Source: Clostridium prolinivorans
GTDB taxonomy: Bacteria > Bacillota > Clostridia > Clostridiales > Clostridiaceae
Assembly: GCF_004011155.1 (NCBI RefSeq)
Contig: NZ_RJWG01000011.1
Location: 1 to 64,000, forward strand
Length of the DNA stretch: 64,000 nucleotides
Direction: 5' to 3'
The notes below the pieces were generated by a model that saw only the letters and a program-made list of their open reading frames with translations, ran no database searches and had not been told where the DNA came from. Within the stretch, counting starts at the first letter, position 1. Every line of letters begins with the position of its first letter. Positions 8,768 through 17,309 of this stretch are shown in pieces. The position numbers and the translations under genes were made by a program.

Positions 8768-9080
8768 TTCTTTCAGGTTTTTTATTACCTGTTTTTTCTC
8801 TTCTTTTTGATAGTTCTTTTTCTATATCTTCTAATTTTATATTTTGTTCAACCATTAATACAAGAATATGATATATTAAATCAGATATTTCATATATGAT
8901 TTCATTTTTATTATTATTTTTACTTCCTATTATAACTTCTGAACATTCCTCACCAACTTTTTTTAAAATTTTATCTAAACCTTTTTCAAAAAGGTAGCTT
9001 GTATAAGAATTTTCTCCAGGATTTATTTTTCTATCTTCTATTATTTCATATAAATCTTTAATTACATTATTTTGATTCAT
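8745..9080 (-). CDS. hisE: Phosphoribosyl-ATP pyrophosphatase
   Basis: Second step of histidine synthesis: removes pyrophosphate from phosphoribosyl-ATP. The 111-residue all-helical MazG-like protein shows the family signature [32 protein letters not shown] and [14 protein letters not shown]. It is separate from hisI, not fused as in enterobacteria. ATG with AGGAG upstream; its start overlaps hisI by 14 bases and its end overlaps the hisJ frame, indicating tight translational coupling. Confidence 0.93.
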   Translation of the reverse strand: MNQNNVIKDLYEIIEDRKINPGENSYTSYLFEKGLDKILKKVGEECSEVIIGSKNNNKNEIIYEISDLIYHILVLMVEQNIKLEDIEKELSKRREKTGNKKPERIGVDKNS

Positions 9081-9411
9081 AAATATTCTCCTTTATATTA
9101 ATTTCTCTATAAAAACAGGTTCTATTTCCAGTATGACAGGCTGCACCTATTTGATCAACTTTAATAAGAAGAGTATCGCCATCACAATCATAATTTATGC
9201 TTTTTACATATTGGAAATGACCTGAAGTTTCTCCTTTATTCCAAAGTTTTTGCCTAGAACGACTAAAAAACCATGTTGTACCTGTTTCTAATGTTTTTTT
9301 TAAAGATTCTTCGTTCATGTAAGCAAGCATAAGAACTTCATTATTATTAAAGTCTTGAATAATTGCTGGGATAAGTCCTTTTTGAAAGTCTATTTCATAT
9401 TTATCAAGCAT
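9067..9411 (-). CDS. hisI: Phosphoribosyl-AMP cyclohydrolase
   Basis: Third step of histidine synthesis: opens the purine ring of phosphoribosyl-AMP. At 114 residues it is a stand-alone form. Signature motifs are [33 protein letters not shown], the metal-binding [13 protein letters not shown] and [14 protein letters not shown] start overlaps the hisF stop by 8 bases, with GGAGGTAAG upstream. Confidence 0.95.
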   Translation of the reverse strand: MLDKYEIDFQKGLIPAIIQDFNNNEVLMLAYMNEESLKKTLETGTTWFFSRSRQKLWNKGETSGHFQYVKSINYDCDGDTLLIKVDQIGAACHTGNRTCFYREINIKENIYESK

Positions 9412-10171
9412 TTAATCTTACCTCCAATCCTTCTTTAGCAAGATAATTTTTAACTTGACCTATAGTAAGCTCTCTATAATGGAATAAAGATGCAGCAAGA
9501 GCAGCATCTGCTTTGGTATTTTTAAAAACTTCTGCAAAATGTTCAAGTTTCCCGCAGCCTCCTGAAGCAATTACAGGTATGTTTACACTTTCTGATATTA
9601 TTTTAGTAAATTCTATATCATAACCATTTTTTGTACCGTCAGCATCCATACTTGTTAAAAGTATCTCTCCTGATCCTAAAGATTCAACTTTTTTTGCCCA
9701 TTCAACTGCGTCAAGACCTGTATCTATTCTTCCTCCGTTTATATATACATTCCATCCACTACCGTCTTCTCTTTTCTTACCATCTATAGCTGTAACAACA
9801 CATTGACTGCCAAATTTTCTAGAAGCTTCTTTTATTAAAGAAGGATTTTTAATAGCAGCAGAATTTACAGATACCTTATCAGCTCCGGCTCTTAATATAT
9901 CTTTAAAATCATCTATAGTTCTAATGCCTCCTCCAACTGTAAGAGGAATAAAAACTTTTTCTGCAGTTTTTTCAACTACATCTATCATAGTTTTTCTTCC
10001 TTCATAAGTTGCACTTATATCAAGGAATACAATTTCATCTGCTCCTTCTTTGTTATAAAATTCTGCAATTTCTACAGGATCGCCAACATCTTTTAGGTTA
10101 ACAAAATTTACGCCTTTGACCACTCTTCCCATGTTTACATCAAGACATGGTATTATTCTTTTAGTTAACAT
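9404..10171 (-). CDS. hisF: Imidazole glycerol phosphate synthase, cyclase subunit
   Basis: Cyclase half of the HisH-HisF glutamine amidotransferase; it uses ammonia from HisH to make imidazole glycerol phosphate and AICAR. The 255-residue TIM barrel has the N-terminal catalytic Asp in [16 protein letters not shown] and the second in the ASGGCG / [12 protein letters not shown] region. Family length is normal. ATG at 10171, with GGGAGGG upstream, lies 3 bases after hisA. Confidence 0.96.
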   Translation of the reverse strand: MLTKRIIPCLDVNMGRVVKGVNFVNLKDVGDPVEIAEFYNKEGADEIVFLDISATYEGRKTMIDVVEKTAEKVFIPLTVGGGIRTIDDFKDILRAGADKVSVNSAAIKNPSLIKEASRKFGSQCVVTAIDGKKREDGSGWNVYINGGRIDTGLDAVEWAKKVESLGSGEILLTSMDADGTKNGYDIEFTKIISESVNIPVIASGGCGKLEHFAEVFKNTKADAALAASLFHYRELTIGQVKNYLAKEGLEVRLNA

Positions 10172-10174
10172 TAT

Positions 10175-10891
10175 TTACTCCCTCCCTAAAGCAATGGCGT
10201 CTTTTAAAGATATACTTTTGCTATATAATGCTTTACCAATTATTGCCCCATAAATATTCATATTTTTTAATATTTTAATATCCTCAATATCTTTAACTCC
10301 ACCTGATGCTATTATATTGCAGGAAACTTTTTCGTTTAAAATACCAGTAGCTTCAAAATTTGGTCCTTTAAGTGTTCCATCTCTTCTTATGTCTGTAAAA
10401 ATTATAGTTTTCACACCTATATCTTCCATGGTTTTTGCAAAATCAATATAGTTTGTCTGGCTTACTTTAAGCCAGCCATGAGTAGCAACATATCCGTCCT
10501 TTGCGTCTATACCTACAGCTATGTGGTCTGTGAAATTTTTTACGGCTTCTTTTACAAGTGAAAGATTACTTAAAGCAGCTGTTCCCAATATAACTCTATC
10601 TAGACCGCTTTCTATAAGTTTTTCAATTGTCTTAATATCTCTTATGCCTCCTCCAAGCTGTATTTTAAGATTTGTTTCTTTGATAACATTTTTTATTACA
10701 TCTATATTTTTTATATCTCCTTCTAAAGCTCCATCTAAATCTACCATATGTATGTATTCAGCACCCTGAGCTTTAAAGTCTAAAGCTACATCTAAAGGAT
10801 TTTCACCAACAACTTCAGATGTTGAAAAATCTCCTTGATATAATCTTACACATTTACCGCCTTTTAAATCCATTGCAGGGAATATTATCAT
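10175..10891 (-). CDS. hisA: ProFAR isomerase (HisA)
   Basis: Converts ProFAR to PRFAR, the fourth step of histidine synthesis. The 238-residue TIM barrel shares the half-barrel repeats of His[18 protein letters not shown] with the catalytic Asp near residue 8, [13 protein letters not shown], and the second catalytic Asp in [16 protein letters not shown] at 10891, with AAAGGAG upstream. It sits between hisH and hisF, the usual order. Confidence 0.96.
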   Translation of the reverse strand: MIIFPAMDLKGGKCVRLYQGDFSTSEVVGENPLDVALDFKAQGAEYIHMVDLDGALEGDIKNIDVIKNVIKETNLKIQLGGGIRDIKTIEKLIESGLDRVILGTAALSNLSLVKEAVKNFTDHIAVGIDAKDGYVATHGWLKVSQTNYIDFAKTMEDIGVKTIIFTDIRRDGTLKGPNFEATGILNEKVSCNIIASGGVKDIEDIKILKNMNIYGAIIGKALYSKSISLKDAIALGRE

Positions 10892-10942
10892 ATTAGTTCT
10901 CCTTTCAGTGGAAAATAAATTAATTAAATATTTTTAATTAAT

Positions 10943-11569
10943 TTATAAGTTAGTTTTTTTAAAATTATTAACCAGCTTATTAAAATTTCTAAGTATTTGC
11001 ATTCCAACCTCTCCGCTTTTTTCAGGATGAAATTGAATACCGAATATATTATTTTTACAAACTATAGCTGGAATATCTATGCCATATTCAGTATAAGCTT
11101 TTAATATGCCATCTTCTTCTATTTTAGCAAAGTAAGAATGTACAAAATATACGAAAGAATCTTCTTTAACACCTTCTAAAAGAGGACAATCTGATTGAAA
11201 TTTTAAATTGTTCCATCCCATATGAGGTACTTTTACATCTTTTTTTATTTCTAAAATCTTACCTTTAAAAAAGCCAAAGCCTTTAGTATCTGTAATTTCA
11301 CAGCTTTCTTCAAAGAAAAGCTGCATACCAAGACATATTCCTAAAATAGGTTTTCCAATTTTAGCTTCTTTTTTTATTAATTCATAAAGTCCATTTTTCC
11401 TTAAACTTTCCATAGCATCAGGAAAAGCTCCAACTCCAGGAACTATAATACCTGCACTTTTTTCTATATCTTCTTTTTTGTCTGAAATAAATGAATCTAT
11501 ATTTAAGAAAGTTAATGCCTTTTGGACACTTTTTAAATTTCCCATGCCATAATCAATTATAGCTATCAA
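10943..11569 (-). CDS. hisH: Imidazole glycerol phosphate synthase, glutamine amidotransferase subunit
   Basis: Glutaminase half of the HisH-HisF complex. Class I amidotransferase motifs are present: IIDYGMGNLKSV at the N-terminus, GICLGMQLFFE with the nucleophilic Cys, and FGIQFHPEKSGE with the catalytic His-Glu. I choose the TTG at 11569 (208 aa, MIAIIDYGMG...) because GAGGTG, overlapping the hisB stop, is correctly spaced before it. A longer ATG reading from 11623 would overlap hisB by 44 bases and add residues absent from relatives. Confidence 0.94.
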   Translation of the reverse strand: MIAIIDYGMGNLKSVQKALTFLNIDSFISDKKEDIEKSAGIIVPGVGAFPDAMESLRKNGLYELIKKEAKIGKPILGICLGMQLFFEESCEITDTKGFGFFKGKILEIKKDVKVPHMGWNNLKFQSDCPLLEGVKEDSFVYFVHSYFAKIEEDGILKAYTEYGIDIPAIVCKNNIFGIQFHPEKSGEVGMQILRNFNKLVNNFKKTNL

Positions 11570-11579
11570 ATTTTTCACC

Positions 11580-12167
11580 TCACAATACACCTTTTGTAGA
11601 CATAACACCTTTAATTTTTTCATCTATAGTTATTGCTTCTTTTAATGCTCTTCCTAATGCTTTAAATAAAGCTTCTGCCATATGATGATTATTTTTACCA
11701 TAAAGAATTCTAGCATGAAGAGTTATTCCAGCATTAAAAGCAAAAGCTCTAAAAAATTCTTCTACCATTTCTGTATCAAAATTTCCTAATTTATCTACTG
11801 TAAAGTCTGCATCAAAAACTAAAAAAGGTCTTGAACTTATGTCCAAATGAACTTCGGCTAATGTTTCATCCATAGGGACAAAACTTGTTCCATATCTTTT
11901 TATAGAAACTTTGTTTTTTAAAGCTTCTTTTAAAGCACTTCCTAAAACTATACCTATGTCTTCAATAGTATGGTGACTATCAACATCTAAATCTCCTTGA
12001 GCATTTATATCTAAATCTAATTGACCATGTTTTGTAAAAAGAGTAAGCATATGATCAAAAAATCCTATTCCTGTACTTCCTTTAAAAATACCTTCGCCAT
12101 CTAAATTTAAACTTAACTTTATATTTGTTTCCAATGTTTTTCTCTGGATTTCTGTTTTTCTATTCAT
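11580..12167 (-). CDS. hisB: Imidazoleglycerol-phosphate dehydratase
   Basis: Dehydrates imidazole glycerol phosphate to imidazole acetol phosphate. The 195-residue stand-alone form has no phosphatase domain (that activity comes from hisJ). Manganese-binding HHTIEDIG and [17 protein letters not shown] motifs and GIGFFDHML are all present. ATG start; the stop supplies part of the hisH ribosome-binding site. Confidence 0.96.
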   Translation of the reverse strand: MNRKTEIQRKTLETNIKLSLNLDGEGIFKGSTGIGFFDHMLTLFTKHGQLDLDINAQGDLDVDSHHTIEDIGIVLGSALKEALKNKVSIKRYGTSFVPMDETLAEVHLDISSRPFLVFDADFTVDKLGNFDTEMVEEFFRAFAFNAGITLHARILYGKNNHHMAEALFKALGRALKEAITIDEKIKGVMSTKGVL

Positions 12168-12192
12168 ATAATCACCTTAAAATAAATAATAA

Positions 12193-13242
12193 TTAATTTT
12201 CGCATATAGAATTAATAAAAGCTTCATTTTCTTTTCTGCTTCCAACAGTAATTCTTAAACAATTTTTTAATCGTGGGTTTCCAAAGCTTTTAATACTTAT
12301 TGAAGCATTGAGTGCTTTTTCTTTTAAATCATGAGTACAATTTCCTTCTACAAGTATAAAATTTGCGGATGTTTCATAAATTTTTATACCTTTAATTTTT
12401 TTTAGAGCATTATATAAATAATCTCTTTCTTTTAAAATAATATTAATATTATTTTTAATAAAATCAGGATTTCTTAAAATTACTGCTGCTACAGATTGAG
12501 TGATAGAATTAACATTAAAAGGTGGTTTAGCTTTTTTTATTTCACTTAAAAGAATCTCATTTGTAATCAAAAATCCAAGTCTTAATGCTGCAAGACCAAG
12601 TGCTTTAGAACAGGTCCTTAATATTATTAAATTTTCGTAAGTATTTATTTTATCAATAATAGTTTGACCATAAAATTCATAATAAGCTTCATCAATTACG
12701 ACTATGGAATTAGTATTTTCAATTATATTAAGTAAATCTTTTTTAGGAATAACTCCTCCAGTTGGATTGTTTGGATTTGATATAAAAACAAGTTTTACAT
12801 TTTCTATATTAGCTTTTTCTATAAAAGCAGTTGTATCTAATTTAAAATTACTATCTAATTCAAATTCAATATGTATGCCGCCTGCAAGTTTTGTATATAT
12901 TTCATACATAGAAAAATCAGGGCTTAAAGTCATAACTTTATCTTTATAACCTATAAATGCATTTATAATAATTTGAATAAGTTCATCTGAACCATTGCCA
13001 GCTATTATATTTTTAAAATTAGTTCCAGCATATTTTCCATAAAGTCTGCATATTTCTTCAGAACTTGGATCTGGATATCTATTAAAAAGAGTTTTTTCTA
13101 TAGAATCTAAAAGTTCTTTTTTTAATTCTTTTGGAAAATTTAAAAAGCTTTCATTAGCATCTAATTTTATGTTACAGGTATTTTTTTCTGTTTCATATGG
13201 CTTAAATGTTTTTAAATCTTCTCTAAAAAATTTATTAATCAT
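12193..13242 (-). CDS. hisC: Histidinol-phosphate aminotransferase
   Basis: PLP-dependent class I/II aminotransferase making histidinol phosphate from imidazole acetol phosphate and glutamate. Motifs visible: LDANESFLNFP, NRYPDPSS, AGNGSDELI, SNPNNPTGG, VIDEAYYEF and the PLP-lysine motif RTCSKALGLAALRLGF. Length of 349 residues is typical. Its ATG overlaps the hisD stop by one base (TAATG), indicating coupled translation. Confidence 0.95.
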   Translation of the reverse strand: MINKFFREDLKTFKPYETEKNTCNIKLDANESFLNFPKELKKELLDSIEKTLFNRYPDPSSEEICRLYGKYAGTNFKNIIAGNGSDELIQIIINAFIGYKDKVMTLSPDFSMYEIYTKLAGGIHIEFELDSNFKLDTTAFIEKANIENVKLVFISNPNNPTGGVIPKKDLLNIIENTNSIVVIDEAYYEFYGQTIIDKINTYENLIILRTCSKALGLAALRLGFLITNEILLSEIKKAKPPFNVNSITQSVAAVILRNPDFIKNNINIILKERDYLYNALKKIKGIKIYETSANFILVEGNCTHDLKEKALNASISIKSFGNPRLKNCLRITVGSRKENEAFINSICEN

Positions 13243-14534
13243 TATTCAAACCTCACTTTAATGGAATTAGCATGAGCAGTTAATTTTTCAGTTTCTGCAA
13301 GTTTTATTATATCGTCTTTTAAATCTTTTAATGCAGAATTAGTATAATAAATATAGCTTGATTTTTTAATAAAATCATCTACAGAAAGTGGAGAGAAAAA
13401 TCTTGCTGTACCACTTGTTGGGAGTACATGATTAGGTCCTGCCATGTAATCTCCAAGAGGTTCTGGAGAGTATGCTCCAAGGAATATTGAACCTGCATTT
13501 TTTATATCTCCTAATATCTCAAATGGTTTTTCAGTCATAACTTCAAGATGCTCTGGAGCTATGTAATTTGCAATTTTTAAGGCTTCATCTAAAGAATCTA
13601 CAATTATAATAGCTCCATAATTTTCAAGAGATTTTTTTATTATTTCTTTTCTTTCTAAATTTTCTATTTGTCTTTCAAGTTCAATTTTTACATTTTGAGC
13701 TAAATTTTTAGATGTTGTAACTAAAATAGAAGAAGCAAGTACATCATGTTCAGCTTGAGACATTAAATCTGCAGCTAAAAATTTAGAGTCAGCAGTTTCA
13801 TCTGCTATTATAAGTATTTCACTTGGACCTGCAATCATATCAATATCAACAAAGCCGTAGACGCTTCTTTTAGCCATTGCAACAAATATGTTACCTGGAC
13901 CTACTATTTTATCTACCTTTTCAATTCTTTCAGTACCAAATGCAAGAGCACCGATAGCTTGAGCTCCTCCTGCTTTAATTATTGTGTCTACTCCAGCAAT
14001 ATGAGCTGCAACTAAGATATTTGGATTTATGCTTCCATCTTTTAAAGGAGGGGTAGTCATTGTTATATTCTTAACTCCAGCAACTTTTGCTGGAACTGCA
14101 TTCATTATAACTGATGAAGGATAAGCGGCAGTACCTCCAGGTACATATATACCTACTTTTTCAAGAGGCCTTATAGTCTGTCCTAATATAACTCCTTTAT
14201 CTTTTGTGGTTATAAAAGAATTTCTTTTTTGTTTTTCATGAAAGTATTCAATGTTTTCTTTAGATTTTTTTATAGCACCAATAAATTTGTCATCTACTTT
14301 TTTAAAAGCTTCTTCAATTTCTTGTTTAGATACTATAAAATTATTTAAGTTAATATTTGTACTATCAAATTTTTTTGTATATTCAATTAAGGCTTTATCA
14401 CCATTATTTTTTACATCTTCTAAAATGTCAGAAACTTTATTTATTACATCACTTTGAACCTGTTCAGCTCTTTTTTTTAGAGAAGATATATAATTTTTAC
14501 CTTCATAACTATTACCATAAATAATATTTATCAT
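13242..14534 (-). CDS. hisD: Histidinol dehydrogenase
   Basis: Catalyses the last two oxidations from histidinol to histidine with NAD and zinc. The roughly 430-residue protein carries the family signature in the GPGNIFVAMAKR / DMIAGPSEILIIAD region, SQAEHD, APEHLEVM, and the catalytic GPNHVLPTSGTARFFSPL. Two adjacent ATG codons exist (14537, 14534). AAGGAGGG ends only three bases before the first, so 14534 has the better spacing. Confidence 0.95.
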   Translation of the reverse strand: MINIIYGNSYEGKNYISSLKKRAEQVQSDVINKVSDILEDVKNNGDKALIEYTKKFDSTNINLNNFIVSKQEIEEAFKKVDDKFIGAIKKSKENIEYFHEKQKRNSFITTKDKGVILGQTIRPLEKVGIYVPGGTAAYPSSVIMNAVPAKVAGVKNITMTTPPLKDGSINPNILVAAHIAGVDTIIKAGGAQAIGALAFGTERIEKVDKIVGPGNIFVAMAKRSVYGFVDIDMIAGPSEILIIADETADSKFLAADLMSQAEHDVLASSILVTTSKNLAQNVKIELERQIENLERKEIIKKSLENYGAIIIVDSLDEALKIANYIAPEHLEVMTEKPFEILGDIKNAGSIFLGAYSPEPLGDYMAGPNHVLPTSGTARFFSPLSVDDFIKKSSYIYYTNSALKDLKDDIIKLAETEKLTAHANSIKVRFE

Positions 14535-14558
14535 CATAACCCTCCTTGTTTTTATATG

Positions 14559-15200
14559 CTATTTTACATTTTCATCAACATATTTTTGTACTTTTTCTAT
14601 AAGAGTTCCAATTTTGTTTTTATTTATCTTCATACTTGCTCTATTAACTATCATTCGAGCACTTATATCGCATATTTTTTCTATTATAATAAGTCCATTT
14701 TCTTTAAGAGTTGTTCCAGTTTCTACAATATCTACAATAGCATCTGAAAGGCCAAGTATAGGAGCTAATTCAACAGATCCTTCTATTTTTATTAACTCAA
14801 CATCTTCTCCTTTGCTTCTAAAGAAATTTCTTGCTACATTAGGATATTTTGTTGCAATTCTTTTTCTTTTAAGACTAGTATAATTTTTATAATCAGGAAG
14901 TGCTGCTACATTAAAGCTGCATCTTCCAAACTTTAAATCTACAACTTCATAAAAATTTTTTTCTTGCTCTAAAAGAGTATCTTTACCTACTATACCTATA
15001 TCAGCAGCGCCATATTCAACATAAGTAAGAACATCAGTAGACTTTACCAAAACAAATTCGATGTTATTTTTATCATCTTTAAAAATAAGTTTTCTTCCTT
15101 TATCTTTTAGCTCTGTACAATCAATTCCGATATTTTCAAACATATTAATTGAAAATTTTTCAAGTCTGCCTTTAGTAAGTGCAATTCTTATATTTTTCAT
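14559..15200 (-). CDS. hisG: ATP phosphoribosyltransferase, short (HisZ-dependent) form
   Basis: First committed step: condenses ATP and PRPP. At 213 residues it is the short HisG that lacks the C-terminal ACT-like regulatory domain and needs HisZ, encoded just upstream. Motifs: IALTKGRLEKFS, DIGIVGKDTLLE, and the PRPP loop IVDIVETGTTLKENGL. Feedback inhibition by histidine therefore probably acts on the HisG-HisZ complex, as is known for this enzyme form. Confidence 0.95.
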   Translation of the reverse strand: MKNIRIALTKGRLEKFSINMFENIGIDCTELKDKGRKLIFKDDKNNIEFVLVKSTDVLTYVEYGAADIGIVGKDTLLEQEKNFYEVVDLKFGRCSFNVAALPDYKNYTSLKRKRIATKYPNVARNFFRSKGEDVELIKIEGSVELAPILGLSDAIVDIVETGTTLKENGLIIIEKICDISARMIVNRASMKINKNKIGTLIEKVQKYVDENVK

Positions 15201-15217
15201 ACTATCTCTCCTGTAAT

Positions 15218-16198
15218 TTATATTTCATAATCTTTTATATTGTCTATATTTATTCCAAAGCCAGCTGCAGGAATATCTTCACCAAATTGAGCTATAAGGC
15301 TGTCATAGCGCCCTCCACTTAAAATTTCAGCACCAGTTTTTTTGCTATAAGCTTTAAAAGTCATTCCTGTATAGTAATTTATGTGTTGAACCATACCTAA
15401 ATCTATTGATAAAAATTTACTCAAACCGAAAGTTTCTAATTTTTTGTATATATCAGAAATATTTTTTAAAGCTTTAAGAGCTTTTTCATTATTTGTCAAG
15501 CTTTTAGCTTTTTCAAGTATTTCAATACCGCCAAAAAGTTTAGGAAGCTTTTTTAAAATTTCTGCATTTTTGTGAAGTTTATCTTTGTTATAATAAGCAA
15601 AATCTTCAAGTGCGGTAAAATTTTTATTTTCTACTAATCTCCTGAGTTTTTCCAAATCTTCTTCACAAAGATCTATATCTTCAATTAAATACTTAAAAAA
15701 ATCAGCTTGACCAAGTTCTATTTCAAAATCTTTAATTCCAATAGAAAGAAGAGATTTTATAGCTGTTATTATAACCTCTAAATCAGCTTCTACTCCAGAA
15801 GCACCAATTATTTCTATTCCAGATTGAGTTATTTCGCTAAGTTTACCGCCTAAAGATTCATTCATTCTAAATATATTTCCACTATAACAGATTTTTAAAG
15901 GATAATTTGCTCCTTTAAGTCTTGTTGCTGCAATTCTAGCTATTGGAGTTGTCATATCAGGTCTTAAAACTAATATCCTACCGTTATTATCAAAAAGTTT
16001 ATACATTTTTTCTTGCTCTATAGAAAGGTTGTCTAAATGAAATACATCATAAAATTCTAAAGTAGGGGTAATGACCTCTTGAAAGCCATTTTCTAAATAA
16101 AAATTTCTAAGTGTATTAATTATATCTATTTTTTTTGTGCACTCATCAAATAATAAATCTCTTGTACCTTCGGGTATGTATTTTTTCCACTTACTCAA
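15218..16198 (-). CDS. hisZ: ATP phosphoribosyltransferase regulatory subunit
   Basis: Histidyl-tRNA-synthetase-like protein without aminoacylation function that activates short HisG. Class II synthetase remnants are visible: YIPEGTRDLLFDEC, LRPDMTTPIARIAATR, and INYYTGMTFKAYSKKTGAEI with GGRYDSLIAQFG. The usual C-terminal anticodon-binding domain is missing, as expected. I prefer TTG 16198 (326 aa, MSKWKKYIPEG...) because GAGGAG is correctly placed before it. The ATG at 16219 falls in the upstream inverted repeat and includes that ribosome-binding site. Confidence 0.9.
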   Translation of the reverse strand: MSKWKKYIPEGTRDLLFDECTKKIDIINTLRNFYLENGFQEVITPTLEFYDVFHLDNLSIEQEKMYKLFDNNGRILVLRPDMTTPIARIAATRLKGANYPLKICYSGNIFRMNESLGGKLSEITQSGIEIIGASGVEADLEVIITAIKSLLSIGIKDFEIELGQADFFKYLIEDIDLCEEDLEKLRRLVENKNFTALEDFAYYNKDKLHKNAEILKKLPKLFGGIEILEKAKSLTNNEKALKALKNISDIYKKLETFGLSKFLSIDLGMVQHINYYTGMTFKAYSKKTGAEILSGGRYDSLIAQFGEDIPAAGFGINIDNIKDYEI

Positions 16199-16213
16199 AA
16201 TAGTACACTCCTC

Positions 16214-16263
16214 TATCATTTTATTAATTTATCGCTTTACCATGATAAATTAATAAAATGATA
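16214..16263 (-). promoter_or_regulatory. Perfect 20-bp inverted repeat over the his operon start: candidate operator
   Basis: On the minus strand TATCATTTTATTAATTTATC (16263-16244), a 10-base spacer, then its exact complement (16233-16214), ending just before the hisZ ribosome-binding site. The left arm starts at the -10 box, so transcription begins inside it and the full RNA hairpin would not form. A DNA operator is therefore more likely than an attenuator. No T-box consensus is present. Confidence 0.6.
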
Positions 16264-16286
16264 GCACTTTATATATGAAGTGTCAA
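16258..16286 (-). promoter_or_regulatory. Promoter of the his operon
   Basis: Minus-strand TTGACA (16286-16281), 17-bp spacer, TATCAT (16263-16258). The -10 element is also the first six bases of a 20-bp inverted repeat, so a protein bound to the repeat would block RNA polymerase. Confidence 0.75.
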
Positions 16287-16372
16287 TACTTTAAAAATAT
16301 TTTAGTTAAATTTTAAATTATTATAAAAATTAAATGTATAAATTTTTAATTATAAAGAATAATAACTAATAG

Positions 16373-16453
16373 AGAATATTTCATGAGAGAAGTTAGGAAA
16401 TGCACAATAATGCAAAGTCCTATGGTGTTGCTGCTTTTCTTGTGAAATATTCT
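16373..16453. ncRNA. Orphan structured element, possible small RNA
   Basis: AGAATATTTCA (16373-16383) pairs perfectly with TGAAATATTCT (16443-16453), enclosing about 59 bases with nested pairs: TAGGA/TCCTA (16394-16398 with 16418-16422) and TGCA/TGCA (16401-16404 with 16411-16414). A T-run follows on the plus strand. No open frame or known riboswitch core was recognised. The direction of transcription is unknown. Confidence 0.4.
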
Positions 16454-16522
16454 TTTTAGATTTTTAAATATCAATTTTAATTTTTAATGAAATTATTAAA
16501 ACAAATATAAAAAATAAATATA

Positions 16523-16559
16523 AATAAAAGGACGGTATTAAAAATAAAGTTCCGTCCTT
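16523..16559 (-). terminator. Terminator of the small secreted-protein gene
   Basis: AAGGACGG (16528-16535 on plus) pairs with CCGTCCTT (16552-16559). Read on the minus strand the hairpin is followed by TTTTATTT and lies 22 bases after the stop at 16582. Confidence 0.75.
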
Positions 16560-16581
16560 CAAAATTATCTATCCAAATTAT

Positions 16582-17088
16582 CTACTTTTCATCTATTGTA
16601 CTTAAAAATGATAATAAATCATCTAAATCAGCATCAAACTCAACAAGATATTTATATTTTTTTTCTAAAGCAGTTAAAGTTTTATCTAGACCTTTAATTC
16701 CTTCAGAATAATTTTTAGCATTTATATTATCGTTTGCTGCATTTATATTTTCCCATACAAGTCTTTCCTGCTCACCTATTTTGTATAAATGATTCATAAT
16801 AACATCCATTCTTTCATCTATCTGTTGATTTAAAATATCTTGTGGAATTACAGCATTTTCAGGAACTTTTACTAATAAATCTTCTGCTTGTTTACTTTTC
16901 TTTTCTACTTTTGTTTCTAAATTTTTATTTATTTCAAATTGCTTTTTTATAAGTTTCCTTTTTTCTTCAATTTCTAAAATCAGAGGATTATTATCTTCAT
17001 TTGAAATTAATGATTTAGCACTAACTATATCAAAAGAAAAAAACAAAATTACAAGTGGTAATAAAAGGCATAATTTGTATTTTTTCAT
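16582..17088 (-). CDS. Small secreted helical protein of unknown function
   Basis: A 168-residue protein with a clear signal peptide: MKKYK, a hydrophobic core (LCLLLPLVILFFSF) and a likely cleavage after VSA near residue 24. The remainder is charged and predicted helical or coiled-coil (EIEEKRKLIKKQFEINKNLE, and DERMDVIMNHLYKIGEQERL further on), with no cysteine in the mature part. I do not recognise the family. ATG with AGGAGG upstream; single gene with its own terminator. An extracellular or membrane-surface location is inferred from the signal peptide. Confidence 0.7.
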   Translation of the reverse strand: MKKYKLCLLLPLVILFFSFDIVSAKSLISNEDNNPLILEIEEKRKLIKKQFEINKNLETKVEKKSKQAEDLLVKVPENAVIPQDILNQQIDERMDVIMNHLYKIGEQERLVWENINAANDNINAKNYSEGIKGLDKTLTALEKKYKYLVEFDADLDDLLSFLSTIDEK

Positions 17089-17309
17089 ATCATTACCTCC
17101 TTATAATGGTAAAGTATTATTTTATTATTTAAATACTTAATAGTATTTTTCCGATAAATATAATATATATGTTAGTGAATTAATGACATAATATAAAGGT
17201 ATTATTAATGGCTTAAATAATTGTTTATTTATATAATTTTAGGTATAATATATCCTAAGTAATACTTTTTAGTTAATACTTTCTATTAAATAAATGTGAG
17301 GGGAAAATA

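Noticed and set aside
16199-16372. A T-box or other riboswitch leader for the his operon
   Set aside because: No AGGGUGGNACCGCG-type antiterminator or terminator is present, and the promoter lies too close to hisZ for a T-box leader.
16373-16453. A c-di-GMP, purine, SAM or fluoride riboswitch
   Set aside because: Known core motifs could not be matched in either orientation; it is kept only as an unassigned structured element.
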